The notes under the pieces: model-generated
Database searches by the model: none
What the model was told of the DNA's origin: nothing
What the model saw: only the letters and a program-made list of their open reading frames with translations
Shown: piece after piece, positions 7,872 through 15,553 of the stretch
How the letters are laid out: each line of letters begins with the position of its first letter
How positions within the stretch are numbered: position 1 is the first letter of the stretch
Translations under genes and position numbers: made by a program
Assembly: GCA_018262715.1 (NCBI GenBank)
Contig: JADFDS010000017.1
Location: 1-39,203 of the forward strand
Origin: Bacteroidota bacterium
Lineage (GTDB): Bacteria > Bacteroidota > Bacteroidia > Bacteroidales > VadinHA17
DNA: 39,203 nucleotides
Direction of reading: 5' to 3'

Positions 7872-10800
7872 ATTCCTTGTACAGCGGCCCGTGGCCGTGA
7901 TAATGAGTTTCCTCGCGGTGATTGTCCTCGGCATCGCTGCCTCGGGGAGGCTTCCCGTATCGCTGATGCCTGACATAGATATCCCCGAGATCACGGTGGC
8001 TGTCTCACGTCCTGACATCAGCTCACGCGAGATAGAGAGCAGCGTGGTGAGCGTCCTCCGCAGGAGCCTGATGCAGGTGGAGGGTGTTGATGACATCCGG
8101 TCGGAATCGCGCAACGGCAGTGCCATAATCAGGATGAAATTCGCCTTTGGCAATGACATCGACCTGGCATTCATGGAGGTCAATGAGAAGATCGATGCAG
8201 CAATGAATCTCCTTCCCCGTGATCTTGACCGCCCGAGGGTGATAAAGGCAAGCGCCACTGACATCCCTGTCTTCATGCTTAACATCACCCTGGCAGACAG
8301 GGCCGCGGACCCGGCCGCCTTCGCCGATCTGAGCGACTTCGCGGGAAATATAATCCGCAAGCGGATAGAACAGCTGCCCGAGGTGGCCATGGCAGATATC
8401 ACCGGCCAGGTAAGCAGGGAGATAGTTATCAGGCCCGATGAGCGCAGGATGCAGAGCCTCGGAATCACTTCCGAAGATATAATCAGCGCCGTGAGCATGA
8501 ACAATGTAAATGTCAGCAGCATCATGGTCAGGGATGGCAAATACCTGTATAATCTGGAGTTCGATTCAAACCCGAAGGGTGTTGATGATATCCGCAACAT
8601 ATGGCTGAAGAAGGTAGGAACGCTTCTGAAGATAAAGGATATAGCTGTTGTTGACCTGAGGGTCCGGCGCGCTGCAGGCGCCTCTTACTCTGACAACAGG
8701 CAGGCGGTGGTGCTGGCAATAATAAAAGAGGCTTCTGCGAGGATGGAGAACCTTGAGGAAAAGATGGACGAGATGGTCAGCCAGTTCCGCACAGATTACC
8801 CTCAGATGGAATTTCAGATCTCGCAGGACCAGACACGTCTTCTCGACTACTCACTCATGAACCTGAGGCAGAGCCTTATTTCCGGAGGCCTGCTGGCGTT
8901 CTTTATAATGTTTTTCTTCCTCAGGGATGCCCGCTCACCACTGATAATCGGCGTCAGCATACCTACGACTCTTGTGATCAGCCTGCTATTCTTCTACCTG
9001 GTGGGGCTCTCATTAAACGTAATCTCACTTGCCGGCCTGATCCTGGGCATAGGGATGATGATCGACAACTCAATTGTGATTATTGAGAATATCACCCAGT
9101 GGACTGACAGGGGGGAGAAGCTCATCAACGCCTGTGTGAAGGGCACCAATGAGGTGATCACGCCTCTTATCTCGTCAGTGCTGGTCACCTGTGCCGTATT
9201 CGTTCCGCTGATCTTTCTGAGCGGCACTGCCGGAGCGCTCTTCTATGACCAGGCCATTGCCATCGTCATCGGCCAGGGAGTTTCACTGCTGGTAGGGATT
9301 ATGCTTCTGCCGACTGTTTATCACCTGATGTACCGTAGCGGGAAGGAGGGCGCCCTGACCCGTTTCGTGAAACGTATCAGCCTTAAGAACCTCGAGGAAA
9401 AGTATGAGGGGGGTATGAGCTTCTTCTTCAGGCACCGGAGGACGGTGATGGCTCTTTTCGGAGTGACAATCGGGGTAATGCTCCTCTTCTTCTTCACCAT
9501 GAGGAAGGAGAAGTTCCCGGCGATAGTGCAGGATGAGATGACAGTGATGATAGACTGGAATGAGAACATCGACCTGCAGGAGAATTCTTCACGTATACAG
9601 GCTCTTGTTGATCAGCTGGGAGATAAGGCAGTGCAGACCAACAGTTTTGTGGGTGAGCAGCAGTTTATCTTCACACGCGAGTATGATCAGCCCTATTCAT
9701 CGGCGAAGATATATATCAGGGCAGCGGGTTATGGAGCGGTGGATGAGATCAGGGAGTTGCTGATGGCATACCTGCCCTCGCGGTTCCCCGAGGCAGTGAT
9801 GACCGTCAGGCCGCAGGAAAACATCTTTGAGAAGATATTTGCTGCATCAGAGACGCCACTAGTGGTTGAGGTGGCGCTGGCCGCGGAGAAGGCTGTGCCG
9901 CCGGTGGAGAAGATGATGCAGATCAACGGGTTGCTTGCCGGGCAGTGGCCTGAGGCAGGGATCATGGCTCCTAAACTGGAGGAGAAGATTGAGATCAGGC
10001 TTGACCCGGTGAAGATGCTGTTGTATGATATTGATCCCAATACGGTCTATCCGGCTATCAGGAGCGCGCTGAACCGCAATGAGATAGGAGAGCTGAGGTC
10101 GTCACACCAGATCCTTCCTGTTGTTATGGCGGGCAATGAGACGCCCATAGGTGAGCATATGTCAACCGGCTCTGTTCTGAACAGGCAGGGGGCGCAGGTT
10201 CCCGTCAGTGAGATATGCGATGTAAGGCGGGTGCGTTACTACAAGGCCATCATGGGTAACATGGCGTCAGAGTATGTCCCTGTTGAGATGAATGTTTCAA
10301 CGAACCGTCCGGCGCAGCTGACGGCAGAGATCGAGGAGACTTTGTCGACTGTGCCTGATCTCTCGCTCTCATTCAGCGGCACGGTGATAACGGGGCAGCG
10401 GCTCTTCCGCGAGCTGGCGCTTGTACTGCTTGTCTCGCTGGTGCTTCTCTATTTCATTCTGGCTGCCCAGTTTGAGTCGCTCACCCAGCCGCTGATTGTT
10501 TTGCTGGAGATCCCCATTGACATTGCCGGGGCGCTATTCCTGGTATGGTTATGGGGAGGGACAATAAACATAATGACGATGATAGGGATCATTGTGATGT
10601 CTGGGGTCATCATCAACGACTCGATACTAAAGGTAGATACAATCAACAACCTCCGGAAAGCGGGTGTAGAGCTGAAGGAGGCGATATATACCGGCGGCTC
10701 GAGGAGGCTGAAGCCAATTATCATGGTTGCTATGGCGTTGTTGTTTTCGACTCTTCCGATGCTGTTCGGGTCAGGTCTGGGGAACCAGTTGCAGCGGCTG

Positions 10801-10908
10801 ATGGCATTGGCGCTTATAGGAGGCATGACCCTCGGCACCTTTGTCAGCCTCTGTTTCATTCCGCTGGCATACTGGTATATCTACAGGAGACGGGGAGAGA
10901 GAGTATAA
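7864..10908 (+). CDS. RND permease, second of the pair, with canonical TM4 Asp
   Basis: RND inner-membrane transporter, 1014 residues, close to the AcrB/MdtB-type length. N-terminus VRFLVQRPVAVIM is the usual RND start followed by TM1. TM4 reads GIGMMIDNSIVIIENI with Asp401, the expected proton-relay acid. TM10 reads GVIINDSILKVDTINNLRKAG, the form in which the AcrB lysine is absent, as in many RND relatives. The ATG at 7864 overlaps the end of the first permease by 8 bases, implying coupled translation and probably a mixed trimer, as in MdtBC (family knowledge). Substrate unknown; the sequence fits a hydrophobe/drug (HAE) pump better than a heavy-metal one, but this is not certain. Confidence 0.92.
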   Translation: MVRFLVQRPVAVIMSFLAVIVLGIAASGRLPVSLMPDIDIPEITVAVSRPDISSREIESSVVSVLRRSLMQVEGVDDIRSESRNGSAIIRMKFAFGNDIDLAFMEVNEKIDAAMNLLPRDLDRPRVIKASATDIPVFMLNITLADRAADPAAFADLSDFAGNIIRKRIEQLPEVAMADITGQVSREIVIRPDERRMQSLGITSEDIISAVSMNNVNVSSIMVRDGKYLYNLEFDSNPKGVDDIRNIWLKKVGTLLKIKDIAVVDLRVRRAAGASYSDNRQAVVLAIIKEASARMENLEEKMDEMVSQFRTDYPQMEFQISQDQTRLLDYSLMNLRQSLISGGLLAFFIMFFFLRDARSPLIIGVSIPTTLVISLLFFYLVGLSLNVISLAGLILGIGMMIDNSIVIIENITQWTDRGEKLINACVKGTNEVITPLISSVLVTCAVFVPLIFLSGTAGALFYDQAIAIVIGQGVSLLVGIMLLPTVYHLMYRSGKEGALTRFVKRISLKNLEEKYEGGMSFFFRHRRTVMALFGVTIGVMLLFFFTMRKEKFPAIVQDEMTVMIDWNENIDLQENSSRIQALVDQLGDKAVQTNSFVGEQQFIFTREYDQPYSSAKIYIRAAGYGAVDEIRELLMAYLPSRFPEAVMTVRPQENIFEKIFAASETPLVVEVALAAEKAVPPVEKMMQINGLLAGQWPEAGIMAPKLEEKIEIRLDPVKMLLYDIDPNTVYPAIRSALNRNEIGELRSSHQILPVVMAGNETPIGEHMSTGSVLNRQGAQVPVSEICDVRRVRYYKAIMGNMASEYVPVEMNVSTNRPAQLTAEIEETLSTVPDLSLSFSGTVITGQRLFRELALVLLVSLVLLYFILAAQFESLTQPLIVLLEIPIDIAGALFLVWLWGGTINIMTMIGIIVMSGVIINDSILKVDTINNLRKAGVELKEAIYTGGSRRLKPIIMVAMALLFSTLPMLFGSGLGNQLQRLMALALIGGMTLGTFVSLCFIPLAYWYIYRRRGERV

Positions 10909-11057
10909 CCGCGAGGAATGGGGTTCTGACAGGTTATGGTATTCTTTACCTGGCGGTTATTAAAGATTTAAAAAAATTGCCTCATATTTGTCTTTGATCC
11001 GTCCATGCTCGGACTGCGGACACAGACTGAGGTAAACAATGATATACAGGCAATCCG

Positions 11058-12140
11058 ATGAAGATTACAATTCTGTTACTGATGATGATGCTTACAACGT
11101 TGATGTCTTCATGTAATATGGGGGAGAACATGTTCATAGCATCCGGCTATTCACGCGATGGCGCCGCCGATGTGCTGCTATGCCGGCTGAACGGCAACGG
11201 CAGCATTGATAAGATATCGGAGATAATCGTTGGGGACAATCCTTCATATTTTACGTTAGGTAGGGGTGGCCTGATTTACCTTGTCAATGAAGTCGACACT
11301 TTTAACACTAAAGCCGGGGGAGGTATCACCACATTACGATATAATAAGAAGAGCAAAAGCCTTGAAAAAGTCAGTTCGATGAACCAGGGAGGGGGAGGAC
11401 CATGCCATATTGAGGTTTCAGTTGATGGCAAATTCCTGATCACATCCAACTACGGCAGCGGATCTGTCTCCGTTCTCAGGCTGAACGGCGAGGGGATACC
11501 TGAAAAGGTCACCGATGTCATCTTTTACGGTGAGAAGTCGCACCCCCACATGACTATCCATAATCCGAGACTTCACACATACTATGTCTCCGATCTGGGC
11601 CTCGACAGGGTGCATCAGCTGAAACTCGATACAACCCTCGGGCTTCTTATGAATGCAGACATAGCTTACTTCAACGGTGAGCCAGGAAGCGGCCCGCGGC
11701 ATATGGCAATTGACAAGTCATCTGCTAACCTGTATGTCATCAATGAGCTCAACTCCACGGCGACAGTATACAATATCCTTTCAGATACCGTGACTGCCAA
11801 ACAGACTGTCAGCGCCCTTCCTGAAGAATTTACGGAGAAAAGCTATTGTGCTGACATACACCTCTCGCGTAACGGGAAGAAAATCTACGGTTCAAACCGG
11901 GGACATAACAGCATCGTGACCTTCAGGGTCGGGGTTGATGGGAAGCTTTCAGAGCCGTCTCACCGCGACTGCGGAGGCAACTGGCCGCGCAACTTCGCAG
12001 TTTCACCATCCGGCAAATTCTTCCTGGTGGCTAACCAGAGATCGGATGAGATTTCGGTGGTTCGTGAAGGGGCTCACAGTGATGAGGCCGTCTCCTCACT
12101 GACCCTGAATGCCCCGTCATGTGTCAGGTTTTTGAAGTAG
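11058..12140 (+). CDS. Lactonase-family beta-propeller lipoprotein (6-phosphogluconolactonase-like)
   Basis: A 360-residue protein of the YbhE/Pgl-type seven-bladed propeller family (PF10282). Signs are ASGYSRDGAADVLLCRLNG at the start, GGGGPCHIEVSVDGKFL, and repeated blade endings such as GPRHMAIDKSSANLYVINE, NGKKIYGSNRGHNSIVTF and WPRNFAVSPSGKFFLVANQ. The N-terminus has a lipobox (LMSSC, Cys19), so the protein is probably membrane-anchored outside the cytoplasm. That makes a role in the pentose phosphate pathway less likely than hydrolysis of an exported lactone or a binding role. It stands alone, 149 bases after the RND operon. Substrate is an open question. Confidence 0.82.
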   Translation: MKITILLLMMMLTTLMSSCNMGENMFIASGYSRDGAADVLLCRLNGNGSIDKISEIIVGDNPSYFTLGRGGLIYLVNEVDTFNTKAGGGITTLRYNKKSKSLEKVSSMNQGGGGPCHIEVSVDGKFLITSNYGSGSVSVLRLNGEGIPEKVTDVIFYGEKSHPHMTIHNPRLHTYYVSDLGLDRVHQLKLDTTLGLLMNADIAYFNGEPGSGPRHMAIDKSSANLYVINELNSTATVYNILSDTVTAKQTVSALPEEFTEKSYCADIHLSRNGKKIYGSNRGHNSIVTFRVGVDGKLSEPSHRDCGGNWPRNFAVSPSGKFFLVANQRSDEISVVREGAHSDEAVSSLTLNAPSCVRFLK

Positions 12141-12369
12141 GAAAGATTGTTTGTGTTAAAATCAGAGCGGCCAGTGCTGGCAGCTGTACGAGTTAATCGC
12201 CGCAAAAACAATGAGAATAATGAACTTATTCTCCGCAGAGTAAAAGAATCTTAACTCATTTGGAACTGATTCCGATTCGGATTCACGGATTACTCGCCAG
12301 GCATACCTGCCTGGAATCCGTATCAATTATGTCCTGTTAATGTTAAATTATCAGAAAGCTGACGATGTT
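12141..12369. other. Intergenic stretch with one hairpin, no gene recognised
   Basis: Between the lactonase stop and the promoter of the next cluster. It holds a hairpin at 12286-12320: CCAGGCA / TGCCTGG with a 4-base loop, flanked by CGGATT / AATCCG with a 5-base bulge on the left. No T-run follows, so it is not a clear terminator. A second short palindrome, GCCAGTGCTGGC, is at 12170-12181. No open frame with coding character was seen. Confidence 0.5.
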
Positions 12370-12401
12370 TTTGTGTTTTGATCATATGTTCATTATCTTT
12401 G
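12370..12401 (+). promoter_or_regulatory. Promoter of the Orp-like cluster
   Basis: TTTG at 12370-12373, a 20-base spacer and TATCTTTG at 12394-12401 match the Bacteroidota -33/-7 consensus. Transcription would begin about 12405-12408, roughly 15 bases before the GTG start of the DUF134 gene. The -7 element sits in the loop of the inverted repeat listed next. Confidence 0.7.
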
Positions 12402-12421
12402 TAGCGAACAAATGATCAAAA
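12376..12421. promoter_or_regulatory. 16-bp inverted-repeat operator around the -7 element
   Basis: Left arm TTTTGATCATATGTTC (12376-12391) and right arm GAACAAATGATCAAAA (12406-12421) are complementary at 15 of 16 positions, with a 14-base centre containing TATCTTTG. Two identical half-sites about three helical turns apart, straddling the promoter and reaching the start codon, suggest a dimeric repressor or regulator site. The adjacent DUF134 protein has a helix-turn-helix and is the obvious candidate ligand (inference). Confidence 0.72.
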
Positions 12422-12422
12422 A

Positions 12423-13007
12423 GTGTCACCGCGTCCAACACGTTTAAGAAGAGTCAGCAATCCTCCGGTTATCTCCGGGTTCAAACCCTATGGCGGGATG
12501 GCTAAAGTCGGTCAGCCCCGTTCAGTCTTCCTGCACCTCGAGGAGTATGAAGTCATCAGGCTCTGTGACTTTGAGAATCTCAACCATCATGAGGCTGCCC
12601 GTGTGATGGATGTCTCGCGTCCGACGCTTACCCGTATTTATGCAAAAGCGAGAGCAAAGATAGCCGATGCACTGGTAACAGGTAAGCAGATCATCATCGA
12701 AGGTGGTAAGATTTACTTTGACAGTGAATGGTACAAATGCAACGTCTGCGGTTGTCTCTTCAACCAGCCGGAGAAGAGTGTGACTCCTGAAAAGTGCCCG
12801 TTATGCGGCAGCGGCAGCATAGTCAATTATGTACCTGTTGATGACTCGACTCAGGTTACGCGCCGGGCTCCTTCTGACATCTGCGTTTGTCCCGGCTGCG
12901 GTTATGAGAGAGAGCATGAGCCTTCACGACGCTGTAAGGATGAGGAGTGTCCGGTATGTGGAAGCCACCTCATTAGAAAAAACAACCTTCTGGCAAAAGA
13001 TATTTAA
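12423..13007 (+). CDS. DUF134 helix-turn-helix regulator with two zinc ribbons
   Basis: 194 residues. Residues 1-100 match the DUF134 family: N-terminal SPRPTRLRRV, the conserved FKPYGG, and a sigma-region-4-like HTH at HHEAARVMDVSRPTLTRIY (about 59-77). The C-terminal half adds two CxxC pairs forming a ribbon (CNVCG...CPLCG) and a second cysteine cluster (CPGCGYERE...CKDEECPVCG), so two Zn or Fe sites are likely. The start is GTG at 12423: the only nearby ATG (12412) is out of frame, and the GTG gives the family's usual N-terminus. It is first in an eight-gene cluster and lies directly under a palindromic operator, so autoregulation is probable. In anaerobes DUF134 genes often neighbour NifX/NifB-like genes (family knowledge). 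Confidence 0.88.
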   Translation: MSPRPTRLRRVSNPPVISGFKPYGGMAKVGQPRSVFLHLEEYEVIRLCDFENLNHHEAARVMDVSRPTLTRIYAKARAKIADALVTGKQIIIEGGKIYFDSEWYKCNVCGCLFNQPEKSVTPEKCPLCGSGSIVNYVPVDDSTQVTRRAPSDICVCPGCGYEREHEPSRRCKDEECPVCGSHLIRKNNLLAKDI

Positions 13008-13018
13008 AAATAGCAGAT

Positions 13019-13339
13019 ATGAAAGTAGCAATAACAAGTACGGGGCAAAGCCTTGAGAGCAAGCTCGACCAGCGGTTTGGCCGCTGCGCCTTTTTTGTCA
13101 TTTACGATACAGAGACCGGCGGGGTGGAGATACTCCCAAACCCCAACAAGGATGCCGAGGAGGGAGCCGGTCCGGCTTCAGTCCAGCTGGTGGCATCAAA
13201 GGAGGTTGAGAAGATCGTCTCCGGCGAGTTCGGCTATAAGATCAAATCGCTTCTTGACAGTCTGAGGATCCAGATGGTGGTCTACAAGGAGCCGGAGAAG
13301 ACTGTTAAGTCGGTGATAGATATGTTGAATAAGCAATAA
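13019..13339 (+). CDS. NifX/NifB-like dinitrogenase iron-molybdenum cofactor-binding protein (first copy)
   Basis: 106 residues of the DiNase Fe-Mo cofactor-binding fold (PF02579). It has the MKVAITSTGQSLESKLDQRFGR opening and the NPNKDAEEGAGPASVQLVAS loop, followed by helices and a conserved VVYKEPEKTV strand region. Relatives bind or carry Fe-Mo or Mo-Cu sulfide clusters, such as the orange protein of Desulfovibrio. The gene starts 11 bases after DUF134 and lies 9 bases before the DUF5320 gene. No nitrogenase structural genes are present in the window, so a nitrogen fixation role is not supported. Confidence 0.88.
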   Translation: MKVAITSTGQSLESKLDQRFGRCAFFVIYDTETGGVEILPNPNKDAEEGAGPASVQLVASKEVEKIVSGEFGYKIKSLLDSLRIQMVVYKEPEKTVKSVIDMLNKQ

Positions 13340-13348
13340 ATAGAAAAA

Positions 13349-13771
13349 ATGCCAGGATTGGATCATAAAGGTCCTCAGGGTGAGGGACCGATGACCGGCA
13401 GGAAAGCCGGTAAGTGCACGAATTACGGTGCGGGCCGTGCCGGGAAGGCAGGCAAGGAAGAGGCCAATGCTACTGATAAGGAAGAGAGTTCAGTGGCACC
13501 AGGCGGCAGAGGTCGCGGCCAGGGACCCAGGCAGGGTAAGGGCAGAGGTCAGGGCCAGGGCAGCGGACGAGGAAGTGGCCAGGTTCAGGGCCAGGGCAGT
13601 GGCCAGGTTCAGGGCCAGGGCAGTGGCCGTGGTGCCGGCAGAGGACACGGAACCGGAAGCGGTGGTGCCAGCCGAGGTGCCGGCAGAGGCGGTACCGGTC
13701 AAGGCACCGGTCGGGGTGCCGGTCGCGGGGCCGGATCAGGCCGTGGCAAAGGGAGCGGCAGAGGCCGCTGA
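13349..13771 (+). CDS. DUF5320-type protein with an RG/QG-rich low-complexity tail
   Basis: 140 residues. The first 27 carry the DUF5320 hallmark MPGLDHKGPQGEGPMTGRKA followed by G-K-C-T-N. From about residue 50 to the end the sequence is almost only Gly, Arg, Gln, Ser, Ala and Lys, with many RG and QG dipeptides and two perfect 24-bp repeats. Relatives usually have a helical tail instead; here it resembles an RGG-type, strongly basic, disordered segment. The reading frame is intact and flanked closely by two cofactor-binding genes (9 bases before, 105 after). Function unknown. Other frames are also open over the repeat, but only this one has the conserved N-terminus. Confidence 0.8.
   Translation: MPGLDHKGPQGEGPMTGRKAGKCTNYGAGRAGKAGKEEANATDKEESSVAPGGRGRGQGPRQGKGRGQGQGSGRGSGQVQGQGSGQVQGQGSGRGAGRGHGTGSGGASRGAGRGGTGQGTGRGAGRGAGSGRGKGSGRGR
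13577..13624 (+). repeat. Two perfect 24-bp tandem repeats in the DUF5320 gene
   Basis: Copies 13577-13600 and 13601-13624 are identical, each encoding the 8-mer GQVQGQGS. They lie in a longer degenerate G/C-rich simple-sequence stretch from about 13500 to 13770. Confidence 0.9.
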
Positions 13772-13876
13772 AGAAAAAAACGGAGCCGGGCGGTTGTCAG
13801 CGTTGATAAAGCCGGCAGATAGCTTACTATTAATTAAATAATCGATTCATATACCATAAAAAATCATTACTGAACA

Positions 13877-14215
13877 ATGAAGAAACGTATAGCAATTCCA
13901 CTTGAAGGCGGTATCCTATGTTCACATTTCGGCCATTGCGAGCAGTTCGCAATTGTTGATGCCGAGGATAAAACCATCACTGCCAAAACACTCATCACTC
14001 CGCCGCCACATGAGCCCGGACTCCTTCCCGGCTGGCTGGCTGAGAAAGGCATCACGGATGTGATTGCCGGAGGAATGGGCCAGAGAGCAATAGGCCTCTT
14101 TAACCAGCACTCAATAAATGTATTTGTGGGAGCTCCTGTGAAAAGTCCTGATGAACTTGCTGCAGACCTTCTCAATGAGAGGCTTCAGGCCGGAGCAAAT
14201 TACTGTGACCATTAA
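13877..14215 (+). CDS. NifX/NifB-like cofactor-binding protein (second copy, MTH1175/orange-protein-like)
   Basis: 112 residues, second DiNase-family protein in the cluster. It opens MKKRIAIPLEGGILCSHFGHC, has a FGHCEQFAIVD core, PPPHEPGLLPGWLAEKGITDVIAGGMG and ends GANYCDH. The HFGHC cysteine/histidine motif and C-terminal CDH are typical of the MTH1175 branch. It differs clearly from the copy at 13019, which has RFGRC instead. The 105-base gap before it has no convincing promoter. With the downstream ATPases it matches the content of the Orp operon of sulfate reducers (family knowledge), suggesting it receives a metal-sulfur cluster. Confidence 0.9.
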   Translation: MKKRIAIPLEGGILCSHFGHCEQFAIVDAEDKTITAKTLITPPPHEPGLLPGWLAEKGITDVIAGGMGQRAIGLFNQHSINVFVGAPVKSPDELAADLLNERLQAGANYCDH

Positions 14216-14224
14216 GATATCATC

Positions 14225-14668
14225 ATGGAAAAGAAAAGGATTGGCATTATCATATGCGACAGGTATCATACCTGCGCAGGTGGCAAGTGCTTCAGGTCAT
14301 TCCGCAACCGTGAGGGTGCGTTTGACAGGTACATGGATGAGGATGTTGAGATAGCAGCCTTCACCACCTGCGGCGGCTGTCCCGGCGGCAACGTGGAATA
14401 TACCCCTGAGGAGATGATCAAGAACGGTGTGAGTGTCATTCACCTGGCAACAGGACTGGTGGTTGGTTATCCACCGTGCCCCAGGCTTGATTACTTCACC
14501 CGTTTCATCCCTGAGAAATATGGCATTGAGGTGGTAGTAGGTACCCATCCGGTTCCGCAGAAGTATTACACAACGCATATGAACCTTGGCACCTGGAAGG
14601 GTGAAGCCATGCAGCGGTTCATCAAACCCGCGCTGGCCGACGAAAAGATGAGGCTGGCTTATGATTAG
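14225..14668 (+). CDS. CGGC-domain protein
   Basis: 147 residues with the CGGC domain (PF08821). It starts with IGIIICDRYHTCAGGKCFRS, holds the name-giving TTCGGCPGGNVEY at about residues 56-68, and has a later PPCPRLDYF. At least seven cysteines in the first two thirds suggest metal or Fe-S binding. It lies 9 bases after the second NifX-like gene and 12 before the first ATPase, so it is part of the same transcript. The biochemical role of CGGC proteins is not established; here it plausibly handles metal or sulfide for the cofactor-binding proteins (inference). Confidence 0.85.
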   Translation: MEKKRIGIIICDRYHTCAGGKCFRSFRNREGAFDRYMDEDVEIAAFTTCGGCPGGNVEYTPEEMIKNGVSVIHLATGLVVGYPPCPRLDYFTRFIPEKYGIEVVVGTHPVPQKYYTTHMNLGTWKGEAMQRFIKPALADEKMRLAYD

Positions 14669-14680
14669 CCCGCATACGCG

Positions 14681-15553
14681 ATGAAGATAGCTGTAGCCAG
14701 TGGCAAGGGAGGAACGGGCAAGACCTTTGTTGCCACTAACCTCTTTAATGTGCTTTCACGCAGGGGCGAAGCGGTGACCCTGACCGACTGTGATGCTGAG
14801 GCTCCGGATGACCTTCTCTTTTTCAGGGCAGAAAAGGTCAGCGAGACTGAAGTGACCCATCAGGTTCCGGTCATAAACAAGGATGCCTGCACATGGTGTG
14901 GTCGCTGCAGCCGCTGGTGCAATTACAATGCAATATTTTACGTCCCGGCAGCGAAGGTAATAGAGGTCATTGAGAATCTCTGCCACGGGTGCGGGGCATG
15001 TACTTTTGCCTGCAACTCCGGAGCAATAACGGAAAAACCGGTTTTGCTTGGAAAGGTTACAAAATTTATGACTGATGGCGGCTCAAAGGTTGTTGAAGCC
15101 CGGATGAAGGTCAATGAGATGTCGCCTGTAAGGATAATCAAGGAAGCCATAAAGGAATCAGGTGAAGATGGAGTGGTTATCCTCGATGCACCTCCCGGAA
15201 CCTCTTGTCCCTTTATACAGACAGTTGACAAGGCTGACAATGTGTTGCTGGTGACTGAGCCAACGCCATTCGGCCTGAGTGACCTGCGGCAGAGCGTTGA
15301 AACACTCAGAGAGATGAAGAAGACGCCGGCTGTGATTATCAACAGGTCAGACATAGGTGACGGCAGCGTTGCTGAATACCTTGCCAAAGAAAACATACCC
15401 CTGCTGGCAGAGATAAAATATGATCCGGCCATAGCACGGGTTTATTCGGAGGGCAAACTTGTGACGGATGAGATCCCGGCGCTGACTTCGCTCTTTGAGG
15501 ATATGGCGGACAAAATTATTGAAGGATATGGAACTGGCAGTAATCAGCGGTAA
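14681..15553 (+). CDS. MinD-type P-loop ATPase with inserted 2x[4Fe-4S] ferredoxin domain (first)
   Basis: 290 residues. A deviant Walker A (SGKGGTGKTFVATN, about residues 7-20) opens a MinD/ParA-like ATPase. A two-cluster ferredoxin module is inserted at about 66-115 (CTWCGRCSRWCNYNAIF and CHGCGACTFACNSGAI). The ATPase core then resumes with VVILDAPPGTSCPF. This fusion is the DVU2103/DVU2104 type found beside orange-protein genes. It could couple ATP hydrolysis to electron or cluster transfer. It overlaps the second ATPase by 26 bases. Confidence 0.9.
   Translation: MKIAVASGKGGTGKTFVATNLFNVLSRRGEAVTLTDCDAEAPDDLLFFRAEKVSETEVTHQVPVINKDACTWCGRCSRWCNYNAIFYVPAAKVIEVIENLCHGCGACTFACNSGAITEKPVLLGKVTKFMTDGGSKVVEARMKVNEMSPVRIIKEAIKESGEDGVVILDAPPGTSCPFIQTVDKADNVLLVTEPTPFGLSDLRQSVETLREMKKTPAVIINRSDIGDGSVAEYLAKENIPLLAEIKYDPAIARVYSEGKLVTDEIPALTSLFEDMADKIIEGYGTGSNQR

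Noticed and set aside
7743-8600. 285-codon minus-strand open frame opposite the two RND genes
   Set aside because: It lies antisense to the well-conserved N-terminus of the second RND permease, has Ser/Arg/Leu-rich composition and no recognisable domain. It is a shadow of the GC-rich codons.
10545-10997. 150-codon plus-strand frame overlapping the end of the second RND gene
   Set aside because: It mostly overlaps the TM10-TM12 coding region in another frame, and no domain is visible.
12286-12320. Hairpin considered as a riboswitch, attenuator or small RNA
   Set aside because: It lies upstream of the mapped promoter elements and so is not in the leader. It has no T-run and does not match any riboswitch class I can recognise.
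13428-13841. Second long frame over the DUF5320 repeat
   Set aside because: Simple GC-rich repeats leave several frames open; only the 13349 frame has the conserved DUF5320 start.
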